Shown in pieces: positions 38,283 through 52,095 of a stretch of DNA of 64,000 nucleotides. The notes under the pieces were generated by a model that saw nothing but the letters and a program-made list of their open reading frames with translations, was not told the DNA's origin and made no database searches. Source of the DNA: Actinomucor elegans (lineage: Eukaryota; Mucoromycota; Mucoromycetes; Mucorales; Mucoraceae); NCBI GenBank assembly GCA_026027325.1, contig JAMSLZ010000005.1:2232001-2296000 (forward strand), in the 5' to 3' direction. How positions within the stretch are numbered: the stretch's first letter is position 1; each line of letters opens with the position of its first letter. A program made the translations under genes and the position numbers.

Positions 38283-40110
38283 TGAATCCTCTCTTCTTTA
38301 ATGTAATTATATGATACCATCCAAACTCTGCAATATTCTACTTGTACTACCCTTTAAAATAAATATATAATAAAAACACGTATATCATTTATATAATATT
38401 ATAAGCATACATTATTTGATCCTCGTTCAGTACATGACAGCCTGAAAATATAGAGTTGCTATATGTTGATTTATGTTCATTGTGGTTCACTAAGCGTTAA
38501 TACGTATGGTGAAAAGAATCGTATTCGTAATAAACAGTGTGACAGATCATCGACAATGATTAGAGGAAGCGTAGGAGAGTCGTAAAGGACGCATGCATGA
38601 CCATTATAAAAAGTCACCAAAATGAAAGTGAAACATCAGCTACTCTTTGCTAACGAAAGCAGTACTTCATTTTGAACATTATAAGTTACTGCTCAGGTGC
38701 GATATTAAATCCAAATTAATTGACATGGATATAGACCCATAGATTATTGGGTCTTGAACACATGAAATATCAATGATAACTTATCGTTAATCATTTATCG
38801 AAAGCAAACTGTGTTACTTTGCAGTTATGCAACTGGCGTAGTAATGAATACTGTAATTAGCTCATCTTTCAACCTAAATAACTTGCCAGATGCGGGACTA
38901 GTAAAGAAATCATACTAATTCACTATGAATATGTACTTTTTTTTTTCTAGATGAAATTAAATTATATGCATTTCAAAGTGATTGGATCGACAGATCTGTA
39001 GATTTCATTATTGATTCAAATTCATTCTCGCATCTGGCAAGTCATTCAAGTTCGGAAATGGGCTAGGTGTAATACTTATTACTACGCTAATTATGTAGCT
39101 GCGAGGCAATGTATATTTTTCATTCGCTAAGTGGTTAGCAATAAATTATCATTGCTATTTCATACGCACAAGATCCAATGATCTATAGATCCTTTGATCG
39201 ATCTGGGCTCAATGTCAAATATAATTCGTAATCCATGCTCAGAATGGGCAGCTGCATCTAGTAGTACTTTTATTAAATCATAATCATTTCGATAGCTTTA
39301 GTGCAAATCGATGAAACGTAGTTTTTAATATACATACTACCTGAACAAACTACCAATGTATGCACGAAAACCGCCCATTAATGCATGCTTGTGCTTTATG
39401 TACGCGTCACAGAAAGGTGCTATTTGCCAAAAACAATGTTTATCACGTCTTTCACCCTGATTTTCTGTATACATTGAGTCATGGATGCAGTTTTAAAGAA
39501 CAATGGTTTGTGTCGTGCAGTGAAGTAAATGATGGGCACTTTCCTTGGATATATGTTCACAGTTTCGTTTGTACCAAAAAAAACACGTGAAGCAAGCATG
39601 ATACTATGTATAGACCTGACAAAGCCACCTTTTTTTTTTTTTTTAGTATCAAAAGAATGCACGACTTTTCGTGTAATAGAGTATTATAACGTTCCTTCAG
39701 ATAATGATCTAACGAATAAACTTGATTAGTTCAAGAAACTGAATCGTGTTTTTTTTTTTTCTTTTTTGCTACTATCTCAACTGTCATCAATTTCATGAAA
39801 AGCGCTTGCATCATATTTCAATACGAGCTTTCTACGGCTTCTATGACGGGTCCTCTTCCCTTTTTGATTCTGAAAAGCGAGAGCTCCTACTTTCTTTATT
39901 ATGGTAAATCAAACGCATGATCTTTTTTTTTTTTTTATTATTATTATTATTCATTGTATATAGCATAATAGAGTGTATTATTCAAAGCAAGTATGATTGA
40001 AATGAAAGATCAGTTTTATTATCAGTATTAATATGAATAATTAGAATTAAGATATTGACTTTACCCCCGTTCTTTCCTTTATGTAGGTGGGATATAATCT
40101 AAATAGATAT
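38283..40110. other. Intergenic with nested inverted repeats
   Basis: Convergent gap between DOCK and the Q-rich gene. AATAAA-like signals occur at 38358-38373. It contains the nested inverted-repeat structure at 38666-39247 and T runs near 39629 and 39747. No gene seen. Confidence 0.55.
38666..39247. mobile_element. Nested inverted-repeat element (MITE-like)
   Basis: An outer pair of repeat copies (A at 38666-38720, B at about 39180-39247) encloses an inner pair (A at 38866-38905, B at 38990-39064). The inner arms share the exact inverted 14-mer ACTTGCCAGATGCG at 38881-38894 and its complement at 39029-39042. Outer edges resemble CATTCTGAAC in both orientations. There is no coding capacity, so a non-autonomous DNA element is the simplest reading. 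Target duplications were not resolved. Confidence 0.5.
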
Positions 40111-41432
40111 TTATTGCTGCGAGAATGAGATGGGTGTAGTACGTTTGGGATTCACTGTGCTTGCTGGTCTGCTCGTAGGTTGCTGCTGCTGGTGGTTAGG
40201 GTTGGCCATCATATAAAGACTCGAGTTGCTCATATAGTTGGGCATTTGATAAAAGGATGGTTGGCCATACATGTTATTCATGGGTGGCACGGAAGATCTA
40301 CCATTATTGTAATAGTCCATCATGGCAGGTGGAGTTGGCATATAACCGTATGAAGCTGGTGGTTGAGCATAACCATACGCTTGCTGCTGTTGTTGTTGTT
40401 GCTGCTGTTGCCTATTATGTTTCTTGGGAGCAGATGTTGTGTTCATGTACTGTTGTTGTATTTGTTGAAAGTTGATATTATGAGTACCAGGTTCTGGTAG
40501 TTTACCCAATAAACCTTCAATCTTGACTTTGCTTGTATTCAACTTGGGCTTTTGGCGCTTTGCCTCGGCCTTTTCTTGCTCCCTCTGAATCAGCAGATCC
40601 ATACCAGACATGGCAGCCATGCGTACATGCTGTTGCTGCTGTTTCTGATTTCTATTATTGTTGGTCTGCATGTTGCCGTTCTGTTGCTGCTGAAGATAAT
40701 GAAACTGCGCTAGCTGCTGCTGTAGATGTTGATGTTTTTGGTATTGGTGATACTGGTGCATAGGCTGAGGGGGTGCATCTATATGTCTCAAGTGTTGGCC
40801 AATCACTTGATCATCCTCGTCTTTGACCAATCTTGATAGATTATCGGTTGAAACAGATCGATTATTACCTTCGATAATTCTAGTAGAACTATTAGCACTT
40901 GCATCGGAATGCTGTTGCTGCATGTATGCTTGTTGTTGTTCAAACTGGTGAGGTAGACTAGGTGCAGATCGATTATTTCTAAATGGTAAAGCGCCATGGA
41001 TAGGTCTTTTCATGGCGTTATTGTGACCGATAGGCAAAAGTACATCATCGTCTTCATCATCTTCTTCTTCTACTTCATCATCTATGTGAAATGTTAGTTA
41101 CCCAAGAAGCTCCGACAAATGAGGAGCATGTGGATAGGTACCTGTATTATCTTCTTCGTCACTTGGTAAAGGTATATTTGATTTCACTTTAGTTGAAGTG
41201 ATCTTGGCTAATGGTTTTTGGTCAGTGCGATCATCATCATCATCTTCATCATCATCATCTTCTTCTTCTTCATCACTAGGCATGCATTGAAGGTTACGAC
41301 TATTTCTTTCTATAATATGTATTAATAACAGAAAGGTCGTGGTGCTTTTGATTTACCTGCCAGCCAAGCTTGATGTGGGGAAACAAGATTAATACGGTTC
41401 AGACTATCGGCAAGGTTATCTACAGCAGACAT
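40111..41432 (-). CDS. Acidic, Gln/Asn/Tyr-rich (prion-like) protein, 404 aa
   Basis: Exons 41432-41357, 41309-41142 and 41081-40111. It starts MSAVDNLADSLNRINLVSPH, enters two acidic Asp/Glu runs separated by TDQKPLAKITSTKVKSN, then a long Gln/His/Asn-rich region with poly-Gln runs and a Tyr/Pro/Met-rich segment (GYAQPPASYGYMPTPPAMM). A short conserved-looking island, KAEAKRQKPKLNTSKVKIEG with LLGKLPEPGTHNI, lies between the Gln-rich parts. The composition is that of a disordered, condensate-forming protein, perhaps RNA or transcription related; this is inference. No domain I can name. It shares a 211-bp divergent promoter with the SRPK gene. Confidence 0.75.
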
Positions 41433-41479
41433 TTTATAGAGAAGAAGAAGAAGAAGAGAAATAAAGCTGCTGCTGTACT

Positions 41480-41491
41480 TCTTTATATACA
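41480..41491 (-). promoter_or_regulatory. TATA-like box of the Q-rich protein gene
   Basis: Minus-strand TATATAAAG lies about 50 nt upstream of the ATG at 41432, inside the divergent promoter shared with the SRPK gene. Confidence 0.45.
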
Positions 41492-41643
41492 GCTTTGATG
41501 GATCCTCCTTTAATGTTATTAATAGATTTTATATTCTGGGTAACGCGCCACTTGTTTATTCTAATACAAAAAGGAGTTTACAATACACAGTCAGTCACTG
41601 CGAATTATTATGTGGCTTACCTTTTTTTCCTTCTTTCTTAACC

Positions 41644-43549
<1,906 letters not shown>

Positions 43550-46500
43550 TCTATACTTTACGCATGTTCTGCTTCTTAATCATATTATACATATTATATA
43601 CATTTTTTTGTCTACATAATAATAATACCGTCTCTTTCGCAACTGTATAACAATACATTTCATTGTTATGCTATACTACATCTTTCATTATTCGTTCATT
43701 TTCACAATAAATTACTATCATTTCACCGTTTAAATTCGATTTTAAGATCTAATTAGCTATGCATGCACTTGCTTATTTGGGCTCTGAGTTAACTTGTACT
43801 GCCAATAGATCACTGAATCCATATACATCACTTGATAATAAGAAAGCTTAAAGACAGGTGCCCTTATCGCGTCGCTGTAAATCGGGGTTGTTGTTGCTGT
43901 ACAAAATCTTATCCAGCCTTCATTGACTATCAGGAATTTTTGTAAATCATAGATTTTGCTACTGATCTCGGTTAAAAAACATATTTGACTATTCCATGTT
44001 CAGAATGAGCTATTATTGCTTCTACTGAGATCTTTTTTTTTTTTTGATTATGTACTATGTACATCTATTGATTTTCAGAACGCCTATTTTGATAATAACA
44101 GTCGATAACGCTACGAATACAATTATTTTTAAATGTACAAGCATTTTGCTTCTTTTCCATTAAAGCTACTGTTCTTGGAGGAAAATTATATGTGCTTCTT
44201 GCCCTTGTTCATCGTATCATACTGCTTGACTCATACTCTGAATGAGCTCAGCAAGTGCCTAATGATTCCTGGCCAATATAAGATAATGAAGCTTTGTGTT
44301 GATTTTTTTTTTTTTGAAGTCCAGTCTTTATCAAATTTTTCTCCAAAAAGATTTGTTCAATTTCACTACGCTTGAAGTACATAACTTCTAAATTGGGTTA
44401 TGTAGAATAGAGGATTGGAAGTGAAAGATCGAAACAATAAAAGGTTTGTATGCCGCTTTCAATATGATCTAGAATATGTTTCTCAAATTACAAAATGTCT
44501 TAGTAAAATTAGGGTAGGATATACCGTCTAACTCGAGAACTTTGGCTTCGCTGAATAATGGTTGGTTGATGGATCAAGAGGGTTATGTATAAGCTTCTTT
44601 TATTATTAAAAAAATAATAGTAATACGCGGCTTTTGTATGTGAGGAGGATCTTACTGTTCCATCTTTTATTCCTTTACAACATTGTAAATGATATCCTTG
44701 ACATATATGTTTGAACAAATTGAACTTGAGCCTTAAATTATTGCTCATCGCTTTGAGTGAATCAGAGAGAGTCAAGTAGTAGTTATTATTTAAAATGGAC
44801 TTTGACTCTAACTTTGAATACTATGTAGAGGCCATCCTTGTCATTAAACACTAACATTTAGGTCTTAAGTCAAATTCATTGTATTTGGCAAAATGCTCAC
44901 TGACTGTTTCCTCTCTGTTAATAACTGCTGGCTCAGGTGTATATACAGTCTCAGGAGAAACACACAAAATAACATAGAGTGGCACAACAGTATTATCATC
45001 AATATCAACCGTAACAGTATACCATTATCTGGTGTGCCCTTAGCTCTACTGTATGCATGTATAAAAACTAACCCAATATTCTAGGCAGGTATAGGAGCTA
45101 AAACATTATTTTGAGTACTTTTATTTACTGAAGATACTGCATGAACAGCATCACCAATATATGAAAGTACATACATTAAATTTACATGTTAGTATTTGAA
45201 TTTGAGATAATATACATATTGCTTACAATGAATATGTAAGTTTGCAGTTGATAGGCACTTAGTTCATTGTCTTTATTATGCCCAAAGCATGCCATTCAGT
45301 TCTGCTCTCTCAAATAATTTCCACAAAGATTTGGACCTAAATGAATTCAAGACAACTCTTATTTAACATAGTGGGCCAACTCTTTGCTGGCCATACGTTT
45401 TGATAAATGATGTTGGTTTTTATCTACTGTATTCAAGAAAAAACTCACCCCCATATACCCCTCAGCTAAAGCCGCCATATTATCGCTTTTCATTGAGGAA
45501 TCAACTACGAGCAGAAAGTATGCTTCAACGAGAGAGGCCAGTGTGTCCTTCTGCCAAAAAGGCCTCTGATTTTAGAAAGAAGGTAAAGGAAAGGCAAGAG
45601 CCTTCCTCAAGGACAGTATCGTATGTAGGTTCTTACTATGACCGAAACACGCGCGGGTGTCTTTCGCTCGAAGCTCTACCAACAAGTATACCAGTCTTCC
45701 GGTTTCATTAATGCAACAAAATACGTAGTTAGTTTTTACAAGTAGTTTATTCACCGAAGTAAGAATATTGATGATCAAATTTTCTGTTCTCATAAAGAGA
45801 AAAACATTAATGTATCCAAACTAGCAAACGAATCTTTTAACATATAAAACTATGATGAATCTGTGGTTCTACGTTGCATAAAAAAGAAAGAAAGATCTAG
45901 TAACTATCTATCGCACAATATAGGAGGTTTTAAATGTATACTCTTACTGAATACCACAGAGGTTTGGCTGTCAAGTTATACTGTATTTTGTATCTCTCAA
46001 TATGAAAACTACATCGTAAATCCAGTTTAATGTTTAGCCCATTCGAACATCTTTGCCTGTAAAAATATTATATCAGCTAAATAGAGGTTCTAGGGAATGC
46101 AGTGATTTATTCTATGCGCATTCTGCCAAACAACTTCAACATCTTGCCGAGATCGTTTGAGAAATTATGGATTACATGCGTATTTTCCTGCCGGTTATCA
46201 ATATTTTGCACATTCATTGTACATTAGACAAAAATGGTTCTAGTACGTATAATGTCATATTATGAACATACACTAGCCATTGGATACGAAATTGCATAGA
46301 GATCGACTGAGAGATCTAGAGATGAAGGTATAACGCTAGGTCCAAAATTTTCTGAAACCGCCTTTTTTTGTGGAGCGTTCAGAAGACAATTTAGATGCGT
46401 AGTTTATTAATAGCGTAAATTAAGTATGTATAAGAGTATGTAGTTGTATTCTGTAATGTTTTTACTGCGAAGACAACGCGAGTTACAACAGAATTTTCCA

Positions 46501-47694
46501 AAAAAAAAAAAAGAAAAAATCGACTTTTATAAATAAATAAAAAACACCCTATTTAATGAAGACTATATAGTGAAATGCTTGTATGATCTGACGAAGCGTT
46601 GAAATGTTGAACGATGAATCATTTTTTTCACCCTGTTTGTACTTCAAGTGCTGCTGCAAGTTATATTGAATCACCGACTCCCAATAGGAATCGTAGTATG
46701 ATTATTGCAGATGATAACAGCGCTTTGTCAAATTAGTATCATACAGAGACTATTGTTTAACTGAAGAGAACTTGTGAGCAAGCATTCCAAGTACAATAAA
46801 AGAATTGCATTTAAAACAAATGTAAAAATAGTCTGGGTCCTGTATATTAATTTGTAACCTCAAGATTGAGTTTGGCGCTTTTGTCATACCTGGTTTGAGG
46901 GTCCCTTAGCTTATTACATAAATTCTGTATTATGACTCAAGTATTTTCTTTAAAGACAATTACTCCAGAAGTAATTTGTATTATCAAAAAGAACTTGGGT
47001 GCTATAAACATATGCTGGTTCTTAAATTGGCTTCTACCGTTACTGACGGTATGCGCGGCCCGATTCAAACTCAATCCATTTAGCAGTGGGCATATCTCTG
47101 CATCACTTGGAAACTATAAACTGAAGAACTGACAGGACCGAGGTACAAGATAGATGTATTGGGTCTTTTTAAAAATAAAAATCGTAGTATTTGACTGATC
47201 AACCTATCATCTGTCAAACGATAGACCATGCAGCTTTAGTACATCCTTGAAATTAGACTAAATGTGATAATGGTCATCCGCAGTTAAGACACATGAAAAG
47301 GTGTGGAACAGAAGGAATCGCTCATTAATTTACCGAGTAAAGAGCGATTGATGGATCTGATAAACAGGAACCAGGGATAAAGTTCTTTTATGATTTCAAA
47401 ACGGATTTGCACTGTAAAAAAACGCGTGATTGTTCTGGGTGATTGGTTCAATCATTAGTCTGGTTTCTGGACTATTCAAATGAATACCAATCCTAAACAT
47501 TTGTCTCAATTAACTTCTCCGCTTCATGTTGTTCTTTATAAAGGAAGTTCCAAAAAAATAAACCATCCTCTTCTTCGTTACCCAATTATCGCTCTCCCGT
47601 TAAGAGTAGAAAAAAAAATTTTTTTTTTTGACATTTCTGATATCTCTTTTCCTTTTTCCCTTTATTGATTCAAGGCAAATCGGTCATTATCATT
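43550..47694. other. Intergenic, no convincing gene
   Basis: About 4.1 kb of AT-rich DNA between two same-strand genes. Short open frames at 44509-44775 (-), 45400-45711 (+) and 46932-47132 (+) show no domain, splice context or codon pattern I can defend. A fragment at about 43991-44010 (CCATGTTCAGAATGAG) matches the end of the dispersed repeat. Confidence 0.5.
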
Positions 47695-49217
47695 ATGAGT
47701 GAAGACCAACGCTTAAATAAACCTACAAAGAGCTATTTAGGCTGGTCAAAGGCAGATAAGAAAGAAGCCTCCCCTTCTGGTAAACCATTAGCAATACAGC
47801 CTATAGTTTCTTTTTCTGATTTGTAATATAGTATCCGAAGTGACATTGGCAGAAAGCGAATACGATCCTTTAGAGTTTGGCATTGATCGTTCAAAGCAAG
47901 CCTCGAGCTTCACAGCCTTTTTTAGTGTTGTGTGTGTCGTTGCTGGTACGGGTGCACTTGGTTTGCCCTATGCTTTGGCTCAAGGCGGTTGGATCGGTCT
48001 TTTCATCCTTGGTCTTAGCTGGATTTTATCGATCTGTAAGTTAATACATTGATATTTTTGATAAATGAAATATTGATTGATATATAGATACGGGTGTCTT
48101 ATTAATCCGCTCCATGTACTATGATGGCAAAACGCGTCTTTCGTCATACCAAGAAGTAGCAACGGCAGCTTTCGGAAATATCGGTGGTTGGATTGCTTTC
48201 TTCTTTACTGCTGTTACTTTAGTGGGTGTGCCTGTTCTGTATTTGCTGTTATCTGGTTTGAATATCCACAATGTCGCCAAAGGCACCTCTGCAGAATTGA
48301 CTTTCCCTATCTGGGTTATCATTTGTACTTGCATCGTTGCTGTTCCGTTCTTGTTTTTTAAATCACTCAAAGAAATCGGTGTCTTGAGTTGCTTCGGTAT
48401 GCTCTCGACTGTGGTTGTTATTTTGATTGTACTTGCAGTTGCAGTTAAAGAAGCACCTAACCAAACACACACTCACCATGATCCAGTTATCTGGAATATG
48501 TTTCCTATTGCTCTCAGTTCAATTTCATTTAGTTTCGGTAAGTCAATACCGTGGTAATTTTGTGTACCAGTGGCAAGTGCGCAGTATCAACTAACGAGTT
48601 TCATCCTAGGTGGAAATCCTGTCTACGCACACGTTGAGGCTGGTATGCGTAACCGTAGAGATTGGAACAAGGTAGTAGCATCTGGTCTCACCTTCTGTGT
48701 CATTCTTTACTTTCTCGTTGCCGTTCCTGGATACTACGTCTATGGCACAGATGCCTTGTCACCTATTTACGATAATTTACCTAACGGTGGACCTAAAGCA
48801 GCATCTATCATTATCATCACCATTCATCTTATCTTGGCTACACCTATTCTTCTGACTTCATTTGCCTTAGACGTGGAGAAGTTGCTCAAAATCAACTCAG
48901 AGAATCATTCCTTTGTTGTGGAATGGGCTCTTCGCTTCCTTTTCCGTGGTGCTTTGATCGTGGCTATTGCTGTTATTGCCATCTTTGTACCTTTCTTTGG
49001 TGATTTCATGGCTTTGTTGGGTGCTTTCAGTAACTGTGCCTTGGTTTTCATCTTCCCTGTTATCTTCTATTACAAACTTACTGGTATTCGCGGTAAGCCT
49101 TGGTATGATTATATTTTGGCTTTCTTAACACTCTTGCTTGGTGTGGTTGGTTTGATCTTTGGTACAATTTCTGCTATTCAAGCTCTTAACAACGATTTCA
49201 AAAACCAAAACAAATAG
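47695..49217 (+). CDS. AAAP-family amino-acid transporter (AVT-like)
   Basis: Exons 47695-47779, 47832-48035, 48088-48537 and 48610-49217 give 448 residues. After a short hydrophilic N-terminus (MSEDQRLNKPTKSYLGWSK) come about ten to eleven hydrophobic helices. The first, SVVCVVAGTGALGLPYALAQ, is the conserved G-x-G-x-L-x-L-P start of the AAAP carriers; SSYQEVATAAFG, FSFGGNPVYAHVEAGMRNRR and VAVPGYYVYG are further family marks. FGGNPVYAHVE is formed across the last splice junction, which supports the model. AVT proteins move neutral amino acids across the vacuolar membrane using the proton gradient. The V-ATPase proteolipid gene that builds such gradients follows tail to tail, about 310 bp away, but the pairing may be chance. 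Confidence 0.92.
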
Positions 49218-49527
49218 AACTCTCATTTAACTTACTTGTACTATTATTACTATCACTATTATTATAAAAGTATTCCCATTTATGCTCGTAGCTCAGAAGT
49301 TACGTTAATAAAATAAAATAAAAAGGCTCCTCTGTCAAAACAAGAGATGTGTCTTGAGCATACAAATCAAAATCTTTTTGGAATTGGTTTTTTAATCGAT
49401 ATATATGATGAGGGAACGATAGAAGCGAGGAATAAACTATATAAGATTAGTTAAGAGAAAAGGGCAGGAAAAAGTGGGGAATATCCAATCTCTCTTTTTG
49501 ATTCTCTTTATTGTCTATAGAAGCTGT

Positions 49528-50410
49528 TTAGTTACAGACATTCTCTTGACCAGAGGCCTTGGTGTTGAGAATCAAAGCAACAATAAGACCATAAAGACCC
49601 AAGACTTCAGCGAAAATCAAAATCAAAATCTATTCAAAATAATTAGTACATACAAACTAATGAATTGTACCAGCTCTTACCATGCCGACGAACATTCTAG
49701 GTTGTTGAGCAGTAGCACGGACACCAGCATCACCAGTAATACCAATAGCAATACCAGCTATAATAAAAAACATCTTAATATCGAATCCAATCAAAATACA
49801 AAAGAAAAAAAAACCTACCAGCAAGACAAGAGAGACCAACAGAAAGACCAGCAGCCATTTGAATGAAACCACTGAAGAGTGTTTGCTTCATGGCAACTAC
49901 AAAATATAGTACATTTAACAAAAAGACGCGCTAAAATCATTCTTGAAACATATCAGGATAACTTACGACCGCCAGATAAAAGTACGGAAACTACTACACC
50001 ATAAATACCCAAGATACCAGCCATGACGACGGGAACAATACACTTCAAAACTAAATCAGGACGCAAGACACCCATAGCGGAAAGTCCAACACCAGACTTG
50101 GCAGTACCATAAGCAGCACCGAGACCTAGGACGCGTAAAAAAAAAACGGAGCAAAACTGTTAGAAATCATCGTGTAACAAAATAGAAATCTAAAACGAAA
50201 TAGGAACCGAGACCAAAATGAAGGCGATATATGTATAAAGAAGACGCGACATTTTTGCTGGACTCTTATTCAATACTTACAACTGAAGACGATAGCAGCG
50301 GCACAACCCATAGTACCGAAGAAAGGTGCGTAGACAGGACTATTTGGTCAATGTTAGATGAGAGAAATTATTTACAATCTCGACAATAAGACTTACCAGT
50401 ATTCACTCAT
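49528..50410 (-). CDS. VMA3: V-type ATPase proteolipid subunit c
   Basis: Six exons: 50410-50397, 50339-50281, 50125-49967, 49896-49819, 49757-49681 and 49629-49528, giving 162 residues, the normal length. It begins [20 protein letters not shown] and continues with [44 protein letters not shown] and [16 protein letters not shown]. Four membrane helices are present. The Glu in IFAEVLG falls at residue 137, the same number as the proton-carrying Glu of yeast Vma3. The subunit forms the rotor ring of the Vo sector that acidifies the vacuole. The first exon is 14 nt, and the second intron, 155 nt, is about three times the usual length here. VMA11-type paralogues are similar; length and N-terminus favour subunit c. 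Confidence 0.95.
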
Positions 50411-50500
50411 TGTATATTATCTAAACGCAAGCTAAGGTTAAAAGCTGTACAATGCACGTTTTCTACTTGAAACTTACTATATGTACTTCAAAAAAAGGGG

Positions 50501-50514
50501 GCGGCTAAAAAGAG
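50501..50514 (-). promoter_or_regulatory. GC box / STRE-like site upstream of VMA3
   Basis: On the coding strand GCCGCCCCCT lies about 95 nt before the ATG in otherwise AT-rich DNA and includes CCCCT, the core of fungal stress-response elements. Function is inferred. Confidence 0.3.
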
Positions 50515-50575
50515 GTTTCTTTTATTTGTAGTGAAGAGAAGGGAAAAAAAAAACGAAGAAACAGTCGAGGAACTG

Positions 50576-51060
50576 TTATTCAAACTTGGCGGGCCTGGGT
50601 CGAGCGACGTCAACAATTACAGCTCCGTTCAAAGTCACGGTATACGCTCCATCACATTGGATCTGCCTATGTAAAACCATTGTTGCTGCATAGGAACTCT
50701 TGAAAGGCTGCTGTTTTTGGCTGTATGCCGGCTGTGTTGATATACATCCCTATTGGGAATGTCACAATCAGAAACGTGCTGCAGGTATAGCGTATTCTTT
50801 GTCAACCTGTCAACCTTGATACGAAGCTCTTCTTTCCAGAATTTGTTTACACAAATATTATAATGTGGATCTCGATAATGTTTTTTTGGGAGTCAATGCA
50901 GCTATCTACCCAAGAGCAAGGAACTACTTGGAACCATCCGAATTCCTTCATATTACTGGAGGATTTTGAAGATCCATAGGCTAAAGTGATTCCAATTCTC
51001 TTTTATAAAGTTCTTTTGTAGTGTTTTATCCATGTTGCTCGGAATTTATGCGAAAGATGC
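50576..51060 (-). pseudogene. Tc1/mariner-like transposase fossil
   Basis: Between the V-ATPase and RCK-like genes the minus strand holds open blocks in different frames. The main block (50880-50635, 82 codons, no ATG) reads RDPHYNICVNKFWKEELRIK, then VYQHSRHTAKN, then WFYIGRSNVMERIP. The last two resemble the catalytic QxDNAxxHTAK and WFxxNxIxVxxWP parts of Tc1/mariner DDE transposases, with the Asp lost. Upstream, in a second frame, GWFQVVPCSWVDSCIDSQK resembles the stretch before the K-Y-I helix. In a third frame the end reads AYTVTLNGAV where SPDLNPIE is expected. Frame changes, stops and lost key residues mark it as dead. Family assignment is by eye. Confidence 0.5.
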
Positions 51061-51887
51061 ATTATAACTATCTGTTCCCAAAATATTTAAATTTTCGGCA
51101 AGCACTGGGATTGAAGACAATAAATGCTGTAATTACAAAATTGAAAAAATGAAGCTTATACCATTATATTGCTCGTATAATACAATATTATTAGTTTTGC
51201 AGTCGTTTTTTTTTTTTTTTTTTTTTTTTAGATTCATTAGTGGCATTCAGAGAAAACAGCAATCGTCATAATAAAACAGACATCGGTAAACTTCATTGGT
51301 TGACGATGCTTCAAAAAACTGTTATGAGCTTTTATTGGTTGTCGGAGATTTTAAAAAATGAGGACGACTGAGGTTCACAGAGTGTCAAAATTCATTTTTG
51401 TTGATCTTTTATTTTATGCAAAATTTAACAGTATATCTAATGATATAGGGGTAATTTCTTATTCCTTATTATTCATAGAATAACACAATATAAATGACTG
51501 ATTCTCTGGGTCATTACAATTTCAGCTATGACCTGAGCGTTTAATATGCAATAAAATCTACCAAAAATACATTCGCGTGCTCTTCTGTAATATTGAGTTT
51601 ACAATATTAATAGATCAAACTTTTTGTTTTTTTTTGTACCTCTCACAAAAAGATGTGCTGGCTAAAAAAAAAATTAGGCCCAGTCCCATTTAGGTTTTTC
51701 TTAAAATAAGGTCATTTCTGCATTTCTTTTACTATTATTAATATTGCGTCTATTAAATACTACATACTCACAATAAAGCTTTTTCACATAACACTGGTAT
51801 ATTTAATTGAAATAAGAAGAATATGTTGCACTTTGGGTTTGAACTTTAGCTGATCTACAATTTATGAAGACTGGATTTAATGTTCAA

Positions 51888-51945
51888 TAGATCTCTCTAC
51901 TAATCCTGATCTAATGCCATATCTAACAAATATTCTTTACTAAAA
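51888..51945 (-). repeat. Dispersed repeat copy, orientation B
   Basis: Reads AGATCTCTCTACTAATCCTG then AATGCCATATCTAACAAATA. Confidence 0.5.
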
Positions 51946-52042
51946 AAGAGGAGGTGCTTCCATTGTCCAGACCTATTGCTTCACTTGGGATGCATCGAAT
52001 GTACTTTATTTTTCAATGAATATAAATTATATTCATTAATCT

Positions 52043-52095
52043 AGATCTCTCGACCGATCCCAGTCGAATGTCATATCCGATAAATAACTAACAAT
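52043..52095 (-). repeat. Dispersed repeat copy, orientation B
   Basis: Reads TAGATCTCTCGACCGATCCC then CGAATGTCATATCCGATAAA; close to the complement of the copy at 22875. Confidence 0.55.

Noticed and set aside
49474..49866. 130-codon plus-strand ORF opposite the V-ATPase gene
   Set aside because: It is antisense to exons and introns of the subunit c gene, whose spliced product is unmistakable.
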